Below are positions 45,502-57,332 of a stretch of DNA of 64,000 nt, in pieces. The stretch comes from Phytophthora sp. 'mugwort' (taxonomy: Eukaryota; Oomycota; Peronosporomycetes; Peronosporales; Peronosporaceae), in the NCBI GenBank assembly GCA_033558025.1, contig JAUCEF010000006.1, forward strand, positions 2,356,001 to 2,420,000, in the 5' to 3' direction. The translations under genes were made by a program, and so were the position numbers. The notes below the pieces were generated by a model that did no database searches, was not told where the DNA came from, and saw only the letters and a program-made list of their open reading frames with translations. Each line of letters opens with the position of its first letter. The first letter of the stretch is position 1.

Positions 45502-48500
45502 ATGGATGAAGGCGGCTCTTCCGTTGCAGGCGGCGATGCCGAGAGTCGCGCACGAGAGCTGCGGCGGCGTGTGGCCAACCGCCGGCGCACTGGCGTCGAC
45601 GTCTTGAGCTCATCGATGCCGACGCAGACGCTGACTCTACCTGAGATCTTCAACGCAAAGCACGAGGCCCATGAGATCCGAATGGAACTGATCGACATGC
45701 AGTCACAGCATAACGCAGCTTTGACCTACTGTGATCAGCAGTTTGTCGTGGAGAGCAACGTCCGGTAAGGAAAAACAAACACAATTATTGTCATTATTGT
45801 TGTCCAACGTATTTTTTATTTAAAATCATGCCAACTGCTTTTTCAGACAATTGCGCAAAGGTATCGGAGCGACTCAATTGCAGATTCGCCAGACGACAGA
45901 GGAATTGGATGAACTTCAACGTCGAGTTCTGAGACTGTCCAAGACATTGCATGATTCGTCTGACGAGAAAACGTTTGCCAAGACAAAACTCGGGACCCAG
46001 GAGGAGATCAGGAAGCAACAGATTTATGCAAAGCCGTGTCGATATTGTAAACGGCAATACCTGCCAGGAATGCTTCTAGCACATGAGGGGAATTGTATGG
46101 AGGCGTCACTTCCAATGTTACAACCAAAAGTTGGATCAAATCAAATCGCAGACACTTTGGAGCTTCCGAGTGGAAATTCGCGGTCTTTTACTATGATTCA
46201 AAAACTTTTTGCAGCACCAGAAACACCGTTAATTACCAGGTTTGTATCGCAGCCACCTCGCAACCTGCGAATAAAGAAGAAGGAGATTACACATAATGCG
46301 TTGACGATTTTGTGGGATCCACCAATTTTTACTGGATCAAATGTCATTTTTGACTATGAGTTGAGTTACTCAGTTTGCCACACAATGACAAAGCACAGCG
46401 AGGTGCAAAGGCAGTTCAACGCAGAGCCACCATTGCGGTTGTCGCGGTGGTGTTTAGTGAGTCCAGTTCCTGGAAATCAGTACCGGCTAACTAATTTATC
46501 TGCAGACCAGGAATATGGTAAATTTTCCATCTGTGCCATCACTGTTGCCGGTAGGAGCGACTCAAGCAACAAAGTGGAAATCGTTCGAACAGAGCCTGCT
46601 GTCCCTCCAACGATCCCATTGTTTCTATGCGTTGGAATTGTGACAGCAACAAGCATCACGCTCACGTGGATGGAACCTCTGGATGACGGTGGAAAACCAA
46701 TCCAGGATTACGAAGTCGTGTTTACGGAAGCTGTCATCAAGTTAGATGGCGTCGACGACCGAGGAAAAGCCTGGCTAAATGTGTCGGAAATCGAGTGCAA
46801 GTCTCGTCGGATAAGGACAAACTCGACGGGAACTACGTTAACAATTACGAATTTATTAAGTGGAGTAGAACATCTCAATTTTCAGGTTCGAGCTGTTAAT
46901 GCTGCAGGAATGCAAGGAGATTATTGCGAGCCCATTAAATCCATATTCACAATAGGTGAGAACTTTAAAAAAATATTTTTGAAATCTTCTGTTTCACACT
47001 GACAAAATGTTTCTTCCCTTGAATAGCTCCAGGGAATGAGTTCAAACTTCTTGATGAGCTGCAGGCTGCTGTGAATTCACGCTCGCGCACAGTGGACTCG
47101 CAGTTTTTGAGTGGGTTTATGCAACGCTATGAAAGACAGCACTACATTGAGCAAGTATCTCGATTTATCCTCTCGATGCACCCGGAGCTGGAAGCTAAAG
47201 TAGACGATATAGTAAACCGTACAGACGCCCGTATGCGCGGAAATAAAGAAGTGAACAGTCAAGAAAATCAGCAACCTCAGTCAATTCAACAGGTCAGTGA
47301 CAGAAAAAACTTTGAAGATCTCACGGACGAGGAAAAAGTGGCGGAACGTCGACGGCAATTCCATTTTCGAATTGCTGAGCTCCGAAACGATCTGAAAAAA
47401 GCCGAGTACAACATCCAGTGGTGCAAAGATCGTCAAATTGATTTAGTGGCGCTCATTCGAGCGGCAGAAGCTCGTATTCTTGAGAAACAAGCCGAGTTGG
47501 AGCGCGCTCGGATGTTCAAGGGACCGCAAATGGACTCAGATGTGTTCGATAATGGTCTACAGCGGTTCTTTACCAAAGAGCTTGTAGTCGCGCTGGAAGA
47601 TGAAATTGAGATTGACCAACTTTATATTTTGGATACGAAAGCGGAGATCGTACAAGTGGAAAATTACCTACGAGCTGACCTAAAACGACGGGATACGCTG
47701 TTAATAAGAGTGAAGGAACGGCAGGACGCACTGGAAGGTTTTGAGAGTAACCCCAAATATGCGGTAGAGTCTACCAGCACTGCAGCCACCTTAGCAAAAC
47801 TACGTGATGGGCTGCTTTATCGAGCATTTGCTGCTTTTGTCGCTAATCGGGAAGAAGCTTATGAAATGCGAAGAAAAATGCGTACTGCGATCACTCGACT
47901 CGTTAACCATCGGCTTAAGAGTGCCGTTCAGCAATGGAAAGACGTTGTAAAAGTCTTAACTCGTGCTAATGCTGGCGTTTGTGGAATTGGAAGTATTGGT
48001 CTGCTGAATGCGTCACTGGGTCGCGATGATCTCTTGATTGAGGCTCAGAGACTGCTTCACCAGCTGCGTTCAACTGAAAATTCTCTTCAAGACATTCGCT
48101 GGACGACGGAGCAACAACTAGCAGCTCATAGTGAGAGCTCAGCACGAGACAGTGACCTTGATCAAGAGCGAGCTCGAGAAGAAAACACGAAATATTTTCC
48201 TTCTTTGTTGGAAGGTGACGCGAAAATGGATCTGCAAGATTACGAAGGAGCTCTTCGCTTGTACAATTCCGTCCTTAGCAATGAGCTTTGGATGCAGCAA
48301 ATGAGCGAGACACAACGAATCCAGCTCCAGCTTAAACTCGGTCACGCTACGTATCGCCTTGAGAACTACGAGCAGGCTTTGATAATATTTAACCGTGCCT
48401 CAATTTTGGCAAACGGGGCTGGATTACGCTACGAAGAAGGATCTGCAGTTCTCGGTATTGCAGATACTCAGCATGTACTTCGCTCACTTCGAATGAGTAT

Positions 48501-50640
48501 CGAAAGTTATGAACGTGCGTTGTTACTGTTCGAAGCTGTCAGGGATACGCCAGGTCAACTAGCGTGTTATCGTGGAATGCAGCACGTGTACGAAAAGTTT
48601 GAAGACCGAGAAATGGTCGAACTGAACAAACATCACGCGGATGACATTGAATTCGTGCTAACCAGCAAACTTTCGTCAGTCGGTCACAAGATAAACACGC
48701 TTCAGCAACGATTAGTGGGGGCAGGCGCCAAATCCTCATGCCAAATTGTTCTTGAGCGTGTTGGTCCCATTGTTCCCAGACTGAGAAGAGAGCGAATTGA
48801 ACGCAAGTTTTTAATTCGTGAAGAAATGAAACTCGTAGCGAGTTTGGAGAAACTGCTATGCGAGAAGAAAGCGTTGCTAGTAAAAGGCGAAGAGGATCTG
48901 AAACGAGCACTGGCAAGTGATTCGGCTCAGGTGGATTCGACCATCATCAATGGCGCCGACGCTCGCTATGAACTTGAAGATTTTAAGAAGAAACTCGCGA
49001 AACTTATGGGTGGCGTCAAAGTTGGCGAGGAGCAGCTCGGCCGAGAGATAACCAACGCCAATATCCGTATCCGCAACGCCGAAGATGAAATCAAAAGCCT
49101 TGAAGAAGAACTCGCAGTGGAAACGGGGGCGCTCATGCGGAAAGTTTTGTCGAAAAACAGGCTACGGTGCTTCCGATTCAACGCAACCAATGAAGCACTG
49201 AGAAGTGTCGTAGGAACAGCAAGTCACGGTATCACTACGTGCTTTGCATCAGCTGGGGTGGATGGCTTCCTGTTTGACATTTTGTCTGGTGCCTGTTTAG
49301 CACAGGCAGTAGGGGATCCACTGAAGAACCATCTAGGTGAGCCTACAGGCCACCAAGCTCAGATCCTCTGTCTGTTTTACATTGGTCACCGAATCTACAC
49401 TGGATCAGCTGATGCTTCATTGGGTGTGTGGGACGTTCAGATTGAATCCATCGGTGGGTTCTCGTGCTCTTTGACGCGAATGCTCACAGACTTTGATGCC
49501 GCTGTGGTTAGTCTAGTAGCCGATACGCAATGGATTGCCTGCGGGTGCTCCGACTGCGACGTGTTCGTGTTTGATGTCGACTCGCTAGCAACAATTGCTC
49601 ATATTATCTCTGCACACGATCGCACGGTGACAAGTTTGTCCATACAAAGTGCCAATTCGACACTCACAACGGGGGGTGCCGATACTAAAATCAAAGTGTG
49701 GCAGCTTGGTGAGGCCTCACCGTACACCACACGCCGTAATGTAAAGTTGATGTGGAGTCTCGAAGCCGAACGTCGTGGTGACGAGTGGTTTAATGGACAT
49801 CTCGCCCCGATTTCCTGTGTCAGACGCGTCGCGAACGAAATCGTGAGTGGGGACACCTCGGGTCGGCTTGTGATATGGAACTTGGACGCAGACACAAAGT
49901 TACTTCGGATCTGCGATGTGAATCGACATGGTGCAGTCACGTGCCTTCAGTTTGATGCTACGCGCATCGTTAGCGGCGCAAGCAGTGGACACATCTGTGT
50001 GACGGATTTCGCCACTGGAAATCTCCTCCAAACGTTGCAGAATCATCAAGACAGCGTACTCGATATCCAGTTTGATCGTACCCGTTTGATGAGCATGTCA
50101 GCCGATGCGAAGCTGCAATTGTGGTACTGGCAAACTCGAGACGGTATTGGAGCTGATCGGAAGAAATACCATATCCTGGGAGCAGGTGAAACACTACGTT
50201 CCTTGTCACTGATGTACCGCACGAGTATCCAGAAGCTTCTCCAGTGGAACTCGCTTCCCGACTCGACGAAAACGTATCTAGGCCAGAAACTCATCGTGGA
50301 AATCGACGCAAATGCCAGCGCGTCAGATGAGCTGAAAACACTTGATCTCGCGAGCTCGGTGCAGTTTGGCAAACTTTCGTACGAAAATCTGGAATTTGTG
50401 GTGTCCCACAAGACCAAAAGCAGAGACGTGGAATCCCAATGGGCTGCGCAACGTCTCGCAATGCTCGCGAAGGAATATTTCCCCTCTTTAAACGATGAAG
50501 CCAATAATGACCCGACAGCAGACAAAGCTACTGCCGAAGACGAAGAAGTCGATTCCGATGACGACATACCCATCGACTCAGTTATAGAGGAAGATGATGG
50601 TCCTGGAGATAAAGAGGAAGAAGAAGAGGAGCAGAAGTAA
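45502..50640 (+). CDS. Giant multidomain scaffold: zinc-finger-like, 2 x FN3, coiled coils, TPR, WD40, LysM
   Basis: Three exons (45502-45764, 45847-46955, 47027-50640) encode 1661 residues; both introns have GT/AG ends and keep frame. There is no signal peptide, so it is cytosolic. Order: coiled coil (about 90-145); a C-x2-C...H-x4-C motif (CRYCKRQYLPGMLLAHEGNC, about 151-170); FN3 domains at about 224-335 and 341-455; coiled coil (about 555-625); TPR-like repeats (about 845-965, YEGALRLYNSVL, YEQALIIFNRA, SIESYERALLLF); a second coiled coil; a WD40 propeller (about 1183-1495; IYTGSADASLGVWDV, LTTGGADTKIKVWQL, EIVSGDTSGRLVIWNL); one LysM (about 1505-1551, YHILGAGETLRSLSLMYRTS); and an acidic end. 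Intracellular WD40/TPR/FN3 scaffolds are common in cilia, so a flagellar or cytoskeletal role is plausible inference. LysM normally binds glycans outside the cell; here it is probably a protein-binding module. Confidence 0.85.
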
Positions 50641-50738
50641 CCTAAGAGTAAACTATCTCAAACTAAAAAGTGAGTAAAAAAAAAACATACCAAGTACAGT
50701 GACTTTCTTGAGAATGATTCAAATCCTCCAGAGTTCAT

Positions 50739-52202
50739 TCACACCACGTTTTCGCTAGCCTCCACGCCCCACACTGCCTTGTCCTCGAGATACATATTGC
50801 AGCTTCGGAAAGCTGCACGTGCATTGTCTCCCGCAAAGAACTCCCACGCAGAGTAGAACCAAAAGGCGACGCACTTGCGGTAATCATTGGGCTGGCTCGA
50901 CTTCTTCATCTGGAGGATAGAGCGCCACTCCCCCGTCACGAAGGTTGAAAGCGTGTCTTCGAATCGCGACAGACGCAGCGGGTTGCGCACCGTGTACAAG
51001 GTCGTCCAGTATTTGTTGTAGCCCTCCAGTTGCTTCAGTCCCTCCAAGAACTCAGGTGCCCGGAACTCCTCAATTGAGTAATCCAGCATAAATGCGAACT
51101 TGTCACTGTACTTGGCCTCCTCTTCGTAAAACTTTTTCCAAGTCTGCAATAAAAAATAAAAACATTGGAAGCAGATGAGTCAGACTCGAGAAGCCCTGTA
51201 AATCATTCCCCTATGGGAACTAGCAGCACCTACTACTGAGAAAAACTGCAAAGCTTCATTGGGGTCGTTCATCTTGGTACGATGCATGCTATGCGCATGA
51301 CGCAGCTTGACGCTTTTCTTGCGTTCCCAGTGCCATTCTTCGACCGGCGGGAAAACTGACATCGGGACCATGACCGATCCGTTGCCACAGATCGCGATGT
51401 AGAACGAGATGACGCCCTCAACGCCCACGGTCTTGTCCGTCGTCTTGTCCGTCGTTTCGGCCCCGTCTTCCTCTGCATTCTCACTCAGATCAGGCTTAAC
51501 GAAATCCAATTTCGTGACGAAGTACATGTACTTGGTGGGGAAGGGCTTCTGGCCAAAGAACTCGCGCAGTTGCTCTCGCAACGTGGTCATGTCCTTCACG
51601 TACAAATTCTTCACCTCTTCTGTTGTGTAGAAGCCATCTACACAGCAAGAAAATAATAATAAGTACTACACCTCAGTTTTTCCCACGCTCCAATTAATTC
51701 CAACGACGTACTGTTATCGGGGCATTCCAATGCGTGAATGGCACTCGGGTCTACAGTCGCCGGGTAGTTAAACCCATCTACAAACAAATAACCAAAAGAA
51801 ATTAATTGCTAGCCTCACGATCAACAGCGACTAGGAGGTGATGAAGGACAATTGGGACGTACTGACACCCTCGCGCAGCACGTCTTTGTGCGTGACGCGC
51901 AGCGCGTCCTTCAGATCATCGTAGTTGGTATTATTGCTGCAGAACTTGTTATAGCCCACCCAGTACTGCGCATATGTCTCGTTGAAGACCAGGTGACCGC
52001 GCTGGATGGTGCTAGCGCATACAAGCCGCGATGGGTCCGTCGCGCGCAGACGCTCCACGTTCTTCTTCCAATCACGGATCTGGCCCGTTTTGACGCCGTA
52101 CTTCTGCGCTGTGGCGGCAATGAGCCCCGTGCGGTCCGCTTCGTCGATGATCTCGAGCTTCTTGCCCACCGTGAGCGCCCGGTCCGCCTTGCCGCGCGCC
52201 AT
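50739..52202 (-). CDS. Protein with N-terminal psq/CENP-B-like helix-turn-helix, function unknown
   Basis: Four exons, 51869-52202, 51712-51777, 51234-51637 and 50739-51143, give 402 residues. The third donor could be 3 bases earlier (51237). ATG at 52202; an AG just upstream suggests a 5' UTR intron. Residues 12-55 (ALTVGKKLEIIDEADRTGLI, then ATAQKYGVKTGQIRDWKKNV) have the spacing of the psq/pogo DNA-binding helix-turn-helix. The rest is not recognised: a Tyr/Trp/Asn-rich stretch, then a mixed alpha/beta region (KYMYFVTKLDFV...GVISFYIAICGNGSVMVPMS) and a helical C-terminus. The reading frame, introns and codon use are intact, unlike the decayed transposons in the window, so it looks like a maintained host gene perhaps derived from a transposase. 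No catalytic DDE residues are evident. Confidence 0.65.
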
Positions 52203-52457
52203 GACCTCGAAGTTGCCTGCCTGTCAAAAATATTGGAGGAGAGTGTTTTGCTCTTTACTGGCCTCCCCACGGTACTCTCCCACCGTTCATGTTGCGGTGT
52301 GGTACACATAAACCTAGGTCGTACCTAATGAAATGCAACACGGTATGTCTTATCTACCGACACAATGTTTGTGTATGTGCACGGTGGACATCTGCTCTCG
52401 GCACCGTTTGCCACGCCGCGCCGATACCCCGCATTCACTGCGCGACTGACGCGGAGG
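52203..52457. promoter_or_regulatory. Bidirectional promoter region
   Basis: 255 bp between the divergent ATG codons of the helix-turn-helix gene (-) and the TADA3-like gene (+). It must hold both promoters. No motif is certain. Confidence 0.45.
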
Positions 52458-54271
52458 ATGAGCCGCCCCAACGTTATACGGCGAGAAATCACACCGCTGC
52501 ATGTACCGTGGATGCAACACGAGCATTTCCCGGCCATTAAGCAGGCCTGCAGCTCCGACAACGGACTCGTCACGTGCAACAAGCACACGCTCATCCGGGT
52601 CGTGCAGGAGCTCAAGGTCTGTAATAATGATTGTATTGTACCACTCGCATTGTTACCATGTGGGGAGGAGTATCACGGTACTACGTTGCTTGTACTGTAG
52701 TAGTACTTTGATTGACTAAGCTGGGGGATTTATTGTCAATATTGCAGCGAGGACGCGCTAATGTGGACAAGCAGTTGGCTCAGCTGGACAATCAGTTGCT
52801 GGCCATCACGGATTACCTGGACGGCAAGAGCTCTGACATGTTCCCACCTCACTTGGTAATGTATGTGGAAGACACGCCAGAGATTGTGGCGCTCCCTGCT
52901 GCTGCTGCCGACGGACGAAGGCATTGCGCTGCTGGCAACGGGGCTGCAGTTGCAGGGAAATTTAGCGGTATTTTCAAGAGTGAGTTGGAACCGCCGACGC
53001 CTGCCATGGTGGAAGAGGACCTTAACTCGGGTAGGTCAGATTGTGGGAGGCTTTGAAGCGGAGGGAGGTACTGATGCTGTTAGCTGTGTAGAAACACCGT
53101 GCACGACGACTGGGCTATGGAAGTATTTGTATGCGTACTCGTTCTTCAAGACGATCACACCGGAAGACATGGAACAGGCGTTGCTGCTAGAAAGTGAGGC
53201 ACATGAAACACTTTGTTTGATGTCTTTTATCAGTCTGACGAAGTTTCGTAGACCCCACTGTATTTTCTGAAGGTTTTGAGTCTAGTGGAGAAGGTAATGA
53301 CAAGGGACTGGCAGATCTTGGTTTCGAACGACTTCAGGATAATTTCAGCTTGAGCAAGTCTGCTTCGCAAGATTTAGACGATTTTTTCAAGGAGGTACGC
53401 GTGGTGTTCAATGCGGTTTTTATCACGTATGTAGCCAGCGCTCTAAACTCATACTCTTTGCTGTTGCCGGCTGTAGAGACTTGTGGCATCGCTGTGCATG
53501 TTAAAGACGCCGTCATCAGTTAAAGAGGACGGAGATGTAACTTCTTCTCAGCCCGATGAGGAAGAGAAGCACTCGGATGGTTCGACTGCGACCGAAACAC
53601 ACAAAGAGATCAGTTCTCTATTGCACTCAATTGATATCGAGTCGTGGAATTCTAAGGGACTTACACGCATTCTTCGGGAGATCGGGTTGGTTGAGGGAAA
53701 CGACAAGGAAGTCGCGCCGATCAGTTTGTCTAGTCCAAGGGACGATGAGGTCTCGCAGGAGATCCGTTCCTTGCAGCTCCAACTTCGAAGCTGCGTCGAG
53801 CAGACGAATGAAACGAAGCGGAAGCTACGCAAGATCATGGATAGGTAAGGATGGCGATGATCGCGTGGGGGTGTTGAGGTGTATGTGCTGTACTGACGTG
53901 TAAGCTGTTGCTTTGTGCTGGAATCTATAGGACGAAACCATGGCTGTCACATAAGAAGGAGGACGACGACGCCTCCATAAAGAAATATTTCACAATGTGG
54001 CAAATGAAAAAGGTAATAGGCAAAGTTGGTACACTCGTAAGGGGGGTTGGGCATTTTTATTTGACTAATTAACATTCTGATAGGAACTTGCGCGGAAAAA
54101 GAAGCTTCGCGAGAAGAAGCTGCAGCGGCGACAAGGTCCGCTGTTTTTTTATCAACTTGTGCTGACAACCTAAATTTTAATTGTTCGTTCTTGTGTGCAG
54201 CCTTACGCTTCGGTGGCGGCGGTGGCAGTGGCAAACCTCTAGCCGACGACACTAGCGTCAAGCGACGATAG
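52458..54271 (+). CDS. TADA3: TADA3/Ada3-like SAGA acetyltransferase-complex subunit
   Basis: Eight small exons: 52458-52616, 52748-53030, 53092-53193, 53273-53394, 53477-53844, 53931-54012, 54084-54135 and 54201-54271, giving 412 residues with all phases consistent. The middle has an Ada3-type segment (LWKYLYAYSFFKTITPEDME). The C-terminal half carries the Ada3 hallmark: a run starting DDEVSQEIRSLQLQLRSC that forms a helix with E-I-x-x-L-x-x-L-Q-x-x-L spacing, then a Lys/Arg-rich segment (KKYFTMWQMKKE, KKKLREKKLQRR). Ada3 links Gcn5 and Ada2 in the histone-acetyltransferase module of SAGA in the nucleus. The assignment rests on pattern and length; the second exon boundary (53031) is the least certain. 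It would be one of the more diverged Ada3 proteins. Confidence 0.6.
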
Positions 54272-54517
54272 ACCACAGTGTCGTGACCCACTTCAACTTG
54301 GGTATTCTAGAGACGAGGACAGAACTTGACACACAGAGTGGGGCGCGCACCAGATATTTATTGCCATGCAACAACAGGTCGGAACTAAGTTCATGTTAAC
54401 GAGAGTTACCCACCACGAATTCGTCGTCAAAACCGAAAGGCGTCATTGATAAGGAGGCAAAATAGTCGCGTGATGGATGTAGTTTGTTTAGATTGATTTT
54501 TGTGGTTGTTAGGCATG

Positions 54518-56143
54518 TTACTTGCCGAGAGGCGGGAAATCATCATCGATGAATCCATTGCCCACTGCGCGAGTGTTTGCGTGCGGCGGCACCCAGTTTC
54601 CTTGCCGCGCCGACGGATGGCCTTGGGGTGAAGGGTACCCGTACCCACCTCGGTTCATTACCATGGACGGTGGCGGGTTAAGCTGGTGTTGCTGGAATTG
54701 CTGTTGTGGGTGGTACTGCTGCTGCGGGGACCTTTGATACTGGTTGGTGTCTACTCTATTGTTGAAATCGGGTCCGCCAACATGATAACGGCCGCGTCCC
54801 GATCCCATGGGCACAGGCGGCGGTGGTGGAGGCGGAGCACCGCTGGTCTGTTGATGCTGATAGCCGTAGGACCGGTCATAAGATCTGTCATACTGGTGTG
54901 ATTGGTAATCGCTATGACCAAATCGTCCCATGCCACCACCAAACCGGGTGCCATAATGTGGCGATTCGCCTCCACTGCCGCTGCCACTTGATGCTCCGCC
55001 ACTAGAACGAGGGCGGAAGGCGTCATGGTTACGCGTAAAGTCCGGGTCGTTCAGCTCCTGCTCGCGATTCCGCCACAATACTTTGCTTTCTTTCCAGTTC
55101 GCTGCGTTCGGAGCACTCGGAAGGGACGATCGCGAGTATTCATGATTGTCACTGCCGATCAATGGTTCCTTAAGTGATCGAGTATGAGATCCACTCGCGC
55201 TGGTAGAAGAAGAAGAAGCTCCTCGTCCATGACCAAAACCTCTGCTACCATCCGGTCCAGCGCTAGCGGCAGTTCCACTGCCTTCGTGTGCCGACGAGGT
55301 CGTCGACGATGGAGATGACGACGATACCGATTCTGCTGCCGTGTTGCCATTGTCTTCTCCAAAGATTCTTGCTCGTGCTTCAGCGTACGCGCGCTCGCGG
55401 TCCTGTAACGATGGCGTGGCTTTGTCCGCGCCGTTATCTCGTCCACCACTGGCACCTGGTCGTGGTGCGCTGCGTTTCCGCATCATGATTCTAGGTGCAG
55501 AAGCCGGTGTTACCGTCGGCGTCTGTCGATCCGCCGAGAGGTCAATCAGCAGTATGCGAGGCACAACGGACTGCGGGGTCTTGAAGAGCGTCACTACGCG
55601 CGCTGAACTGTTCTCATATGGATTGTAATCCGCCGTCTGGTGCTCCAGGCCGCAGCGTTGTGCCAAGCGATGGACAATGAGCCGATGGTACGATGATAGC
55701 GGAGGAAAGTTCAGGTGCGGCTCCCTTGGGCTTTTAAGAAAGCGCACAATCTGGTCCTCGAACTTGAGCAGCGTCATCCGCTCGCGCGCGTTCTCCAGAC
55801 CTGCAACCAGCACGGGGTCCAATGGTCCGTGGGCGCTGGCAGTGGCGGTCCCAACCGGCGCGCTGCTATTAAACTGCTGCTGTTGTTGCGGATAGTTCCC
55901 GCCGTCGTCGGATGCTGAGGGCGGCGGCTGCAAGATGCGAAGGCCCTCTATGGCACGTGTGGCACCGTCTACGACGGTTAAAGCTTGAGGCCTGGCAGCA
56001 ATAGAAATTGACCCAGGACCGATTGCATTGGCAACGCTGGCGCTGACGGCGGAGACGTCATCGGCTGCGTGCTCCCAGTCACCGTGGTCGTCTTCAGGCA
56101 ATGGCTTCGCCGTGGAAGAGGCCGGCGCGGACGTGCGGATCAT
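54518..56143 (-). CDS. R3H and SUZ domain RNA-binding protein
   Basis: 541 residues from the first in-frame ATG (56143). The frame stays open seven codons farther to an AG (56165), so an upstream exon is possible. An acidic, Ala/Ser-rich N-terminus is followed by an R3H domain at about 120-190 (FPPLSSYHRLIVHRLAQRCG, with the R-x3-H core), then a SUZ motif at about 220-265 (APRIMMRKRSAP...QDRERAYAEARARIFGE). The C-terminal half is low-complexity Gly/Ser/Tyr/Gln/Pro (YDRSYDRSYGYQHQQ, PPPPPPPVP). R3H-SUZ proteins (encore/R3HDM/ARPP21 type) bind single-stranded RNA or mRNA tails in the cytoplasm, and the low-complexity half would suit RNA-granule assembly. It is intact and ends at TAA 54518-54520. 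Confidence 0.85.
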   Translation of the reverse strand: MIRTSAPASSTAKPLPEDDHGDWEHAADDVSAVSASVANAIGPGSISIAARPQALTVVDGATRAIEGLRILQPPPSASDDGGNYPQQQQQFNSSAPVGTATASAHGPLDPVLVAGLENARERMTLLKFEDQIVRFLKSPREPHLNFPPLSSYHRLIVHRLAQRCGLEHQTADYNPYENSSARVVTLFKTPQSVVPRILLIDLSADRQTPTVTPASAPRIMMRKRSAPRPGASGGRDNGADKATPSLQDRERAYAEARARIFGEDNGNTAAESVSSSSPSSTTSSAHEGSGTAASAGPDGSRGFGHGRGASSSSTSASGSHTRSLKEPLIGSDNHEYSRSSLPSAPNAANWKESKVLWRNREQELNDPDFTRNHDAFRPRSSGGASSGSGSGGESPHYGTRFGGGMGRFGHSDYQSHQYDRSYDRSYGYQHQQTSGAPPPPPPPVPMGSGRGRYHVGGPDFNNRVDTNQYQRSPQQQYHPQQQFQQHQLNPPPSMVMNRGGYGYPSPQGHPSARQGNWVPPHANTRAVGNGFIDDDFPPLGK

Positions 56144-56573
56144 CGGCGTCGCGAGTGTCTCCACACTGTAACGACGATGTCAATCAGCAGGCAGGAGGAG
56201 GAGCAGGCGAGCGAGAGGGGACACGCTCGACGGAGTAGCTCGGCGCGGTCTATCGAGGGGGAAATGAGCTCCTGGTTGGTGGGACTCGAGACCCTGCCGA
56301 AACGCATACAATATGCGCTTCAACAGGAAATTGACAAAAGCTGGTATTTTGTTGCATGTCAATTCAACTAGAAGGCACGTTTTACTATATGGACAACGGG
56401 GTTGACTGACCAGGGGCTGTTGATAACGGTTTTGGTGCCTTGTGGACACCTCACGGGGAGTAGAGAATTACTTAATATGCTAATAGTACCTGTGTGTGGA
56501 GGGCAACAAGGCGAAGACTCCTGTGGACGGAGACCAACTTAATACGAAAGCTCGTTGACCGATTCGCCGGCAT
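56144..56573. other. Spacer between two minus-strand genes
   Basis: About 430 bp holding the 5' side of the R3H gene and the 3' end of the UIM-like gene. It includes a Ser/Arg-rich open stretch that I take as chance. Nothing else is recognised. Confidence 0.4.
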
Positions 56574-57332
56574 TCAGGTGCGATTGCTTGATGCGCTACC
56601 ACTAGATGAGGACAAGTTCTTCGATCGGTGATGGCGGTTCTTCCTGTCCGATTGCTTCATCGCCGACTTCAGCGAGTTGAATTGCTTTTTCGGCACGCGC
56701 CAGCCGACGCTGTCTAAGCGAACGTCGTAGACGTCCCGATCGCGGAGACGAGGCCGTTGTTCAGCGAGTGGCGTCGCTTTGGCAGCAACCGAATGCGATA
56801 TCGACACATCGGTGCCATGGTGCACTGCATGCACCTCGACGGGATCGTCCCGATCGAACTCGCGATGGGCTTCTCGGTCGTAGTAGCTCTGCAACGTCTG
56901 ACGGATCTCCTCGCGCTTGGGGTCCTCCTGCCGGATCACGCGGATGCGCTCCATGGATGAGGCCTCTTGGCGTCGCATGCGGTCGTATTCCTCAGCCTCC
57001 TGAGCCTGCAGCTCCAGTGCGAAGGTGTAATCAGGATCATTGTCGTCCTCCTGTGCGTCTTCCACCGTCACTTCCTGCTGGATGACGCTCATGACACCGT
57101 GTTCCGAGTTGGAGCTGGGCACCTCCACGAAGCACCAACCGGTCTGGCGGTCTTCCCCGCCGAAGCGGCCCTCCATTTCGCGCTCCCACTGCTCCTGCTC
57201 CTCGTGCTGCAGCTTGGCCGCCAGCTCCTCGTCCATTACATCGTGCAACCTGACGGCGACGGGCGACGACGCGGACGCCACAGCGGCGGTGCTGCTTCCC
57301 GACCGGTCCCATACACTTCGTCCGGAGTTCAT
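56574..57332 (-). CDS. Hypothetical protein with UIM-like motifs
   Basis: 252 residues, single exon, ATG at 57332. Two short acidic helices have the spacing of ubiquitin-interacting motifs: DEELAAKLQHEEQEQ near residue 35 and DDNDPDYTFALELQAQEAEE near residue 100. A conserved-looking block GWCFVEVP lies between. A Glu/Arg-rich helical middle (RMRRQEASSMERIRVIRQ) and a basic Ser-rich tail (KKQFNSLKSAMKQSDRKNRH) follow. It has no catalytic domain, signal peptide or membrane segment. Ubiquitin binding is an inference from the motif pattern; the family is not recognised. Confidence 0.6.
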   Translation of the reverse strand: MNSGRSVWDRSGSSTAAVASASSPVAVRLHDVMDEELAAKLQHEEQEQWEREMEGRFGGEDRQTGWCFVEVPSSNSEHGVMSVIQQEVTVEDAQEDDNDPDYTFALELQAQEAEEYDRMRRQEASSMERIRVIRQEDPKREEIRQTLQSYYDREAHREFDRDDPVEVHAVHHGTDVSISHSVAAKATPLAEQRPRLRDRDVYDVRLDSVGWRVPKKQFNSLKSAMKQSDRKNRHHRSKNLSSSSGSASSNRT

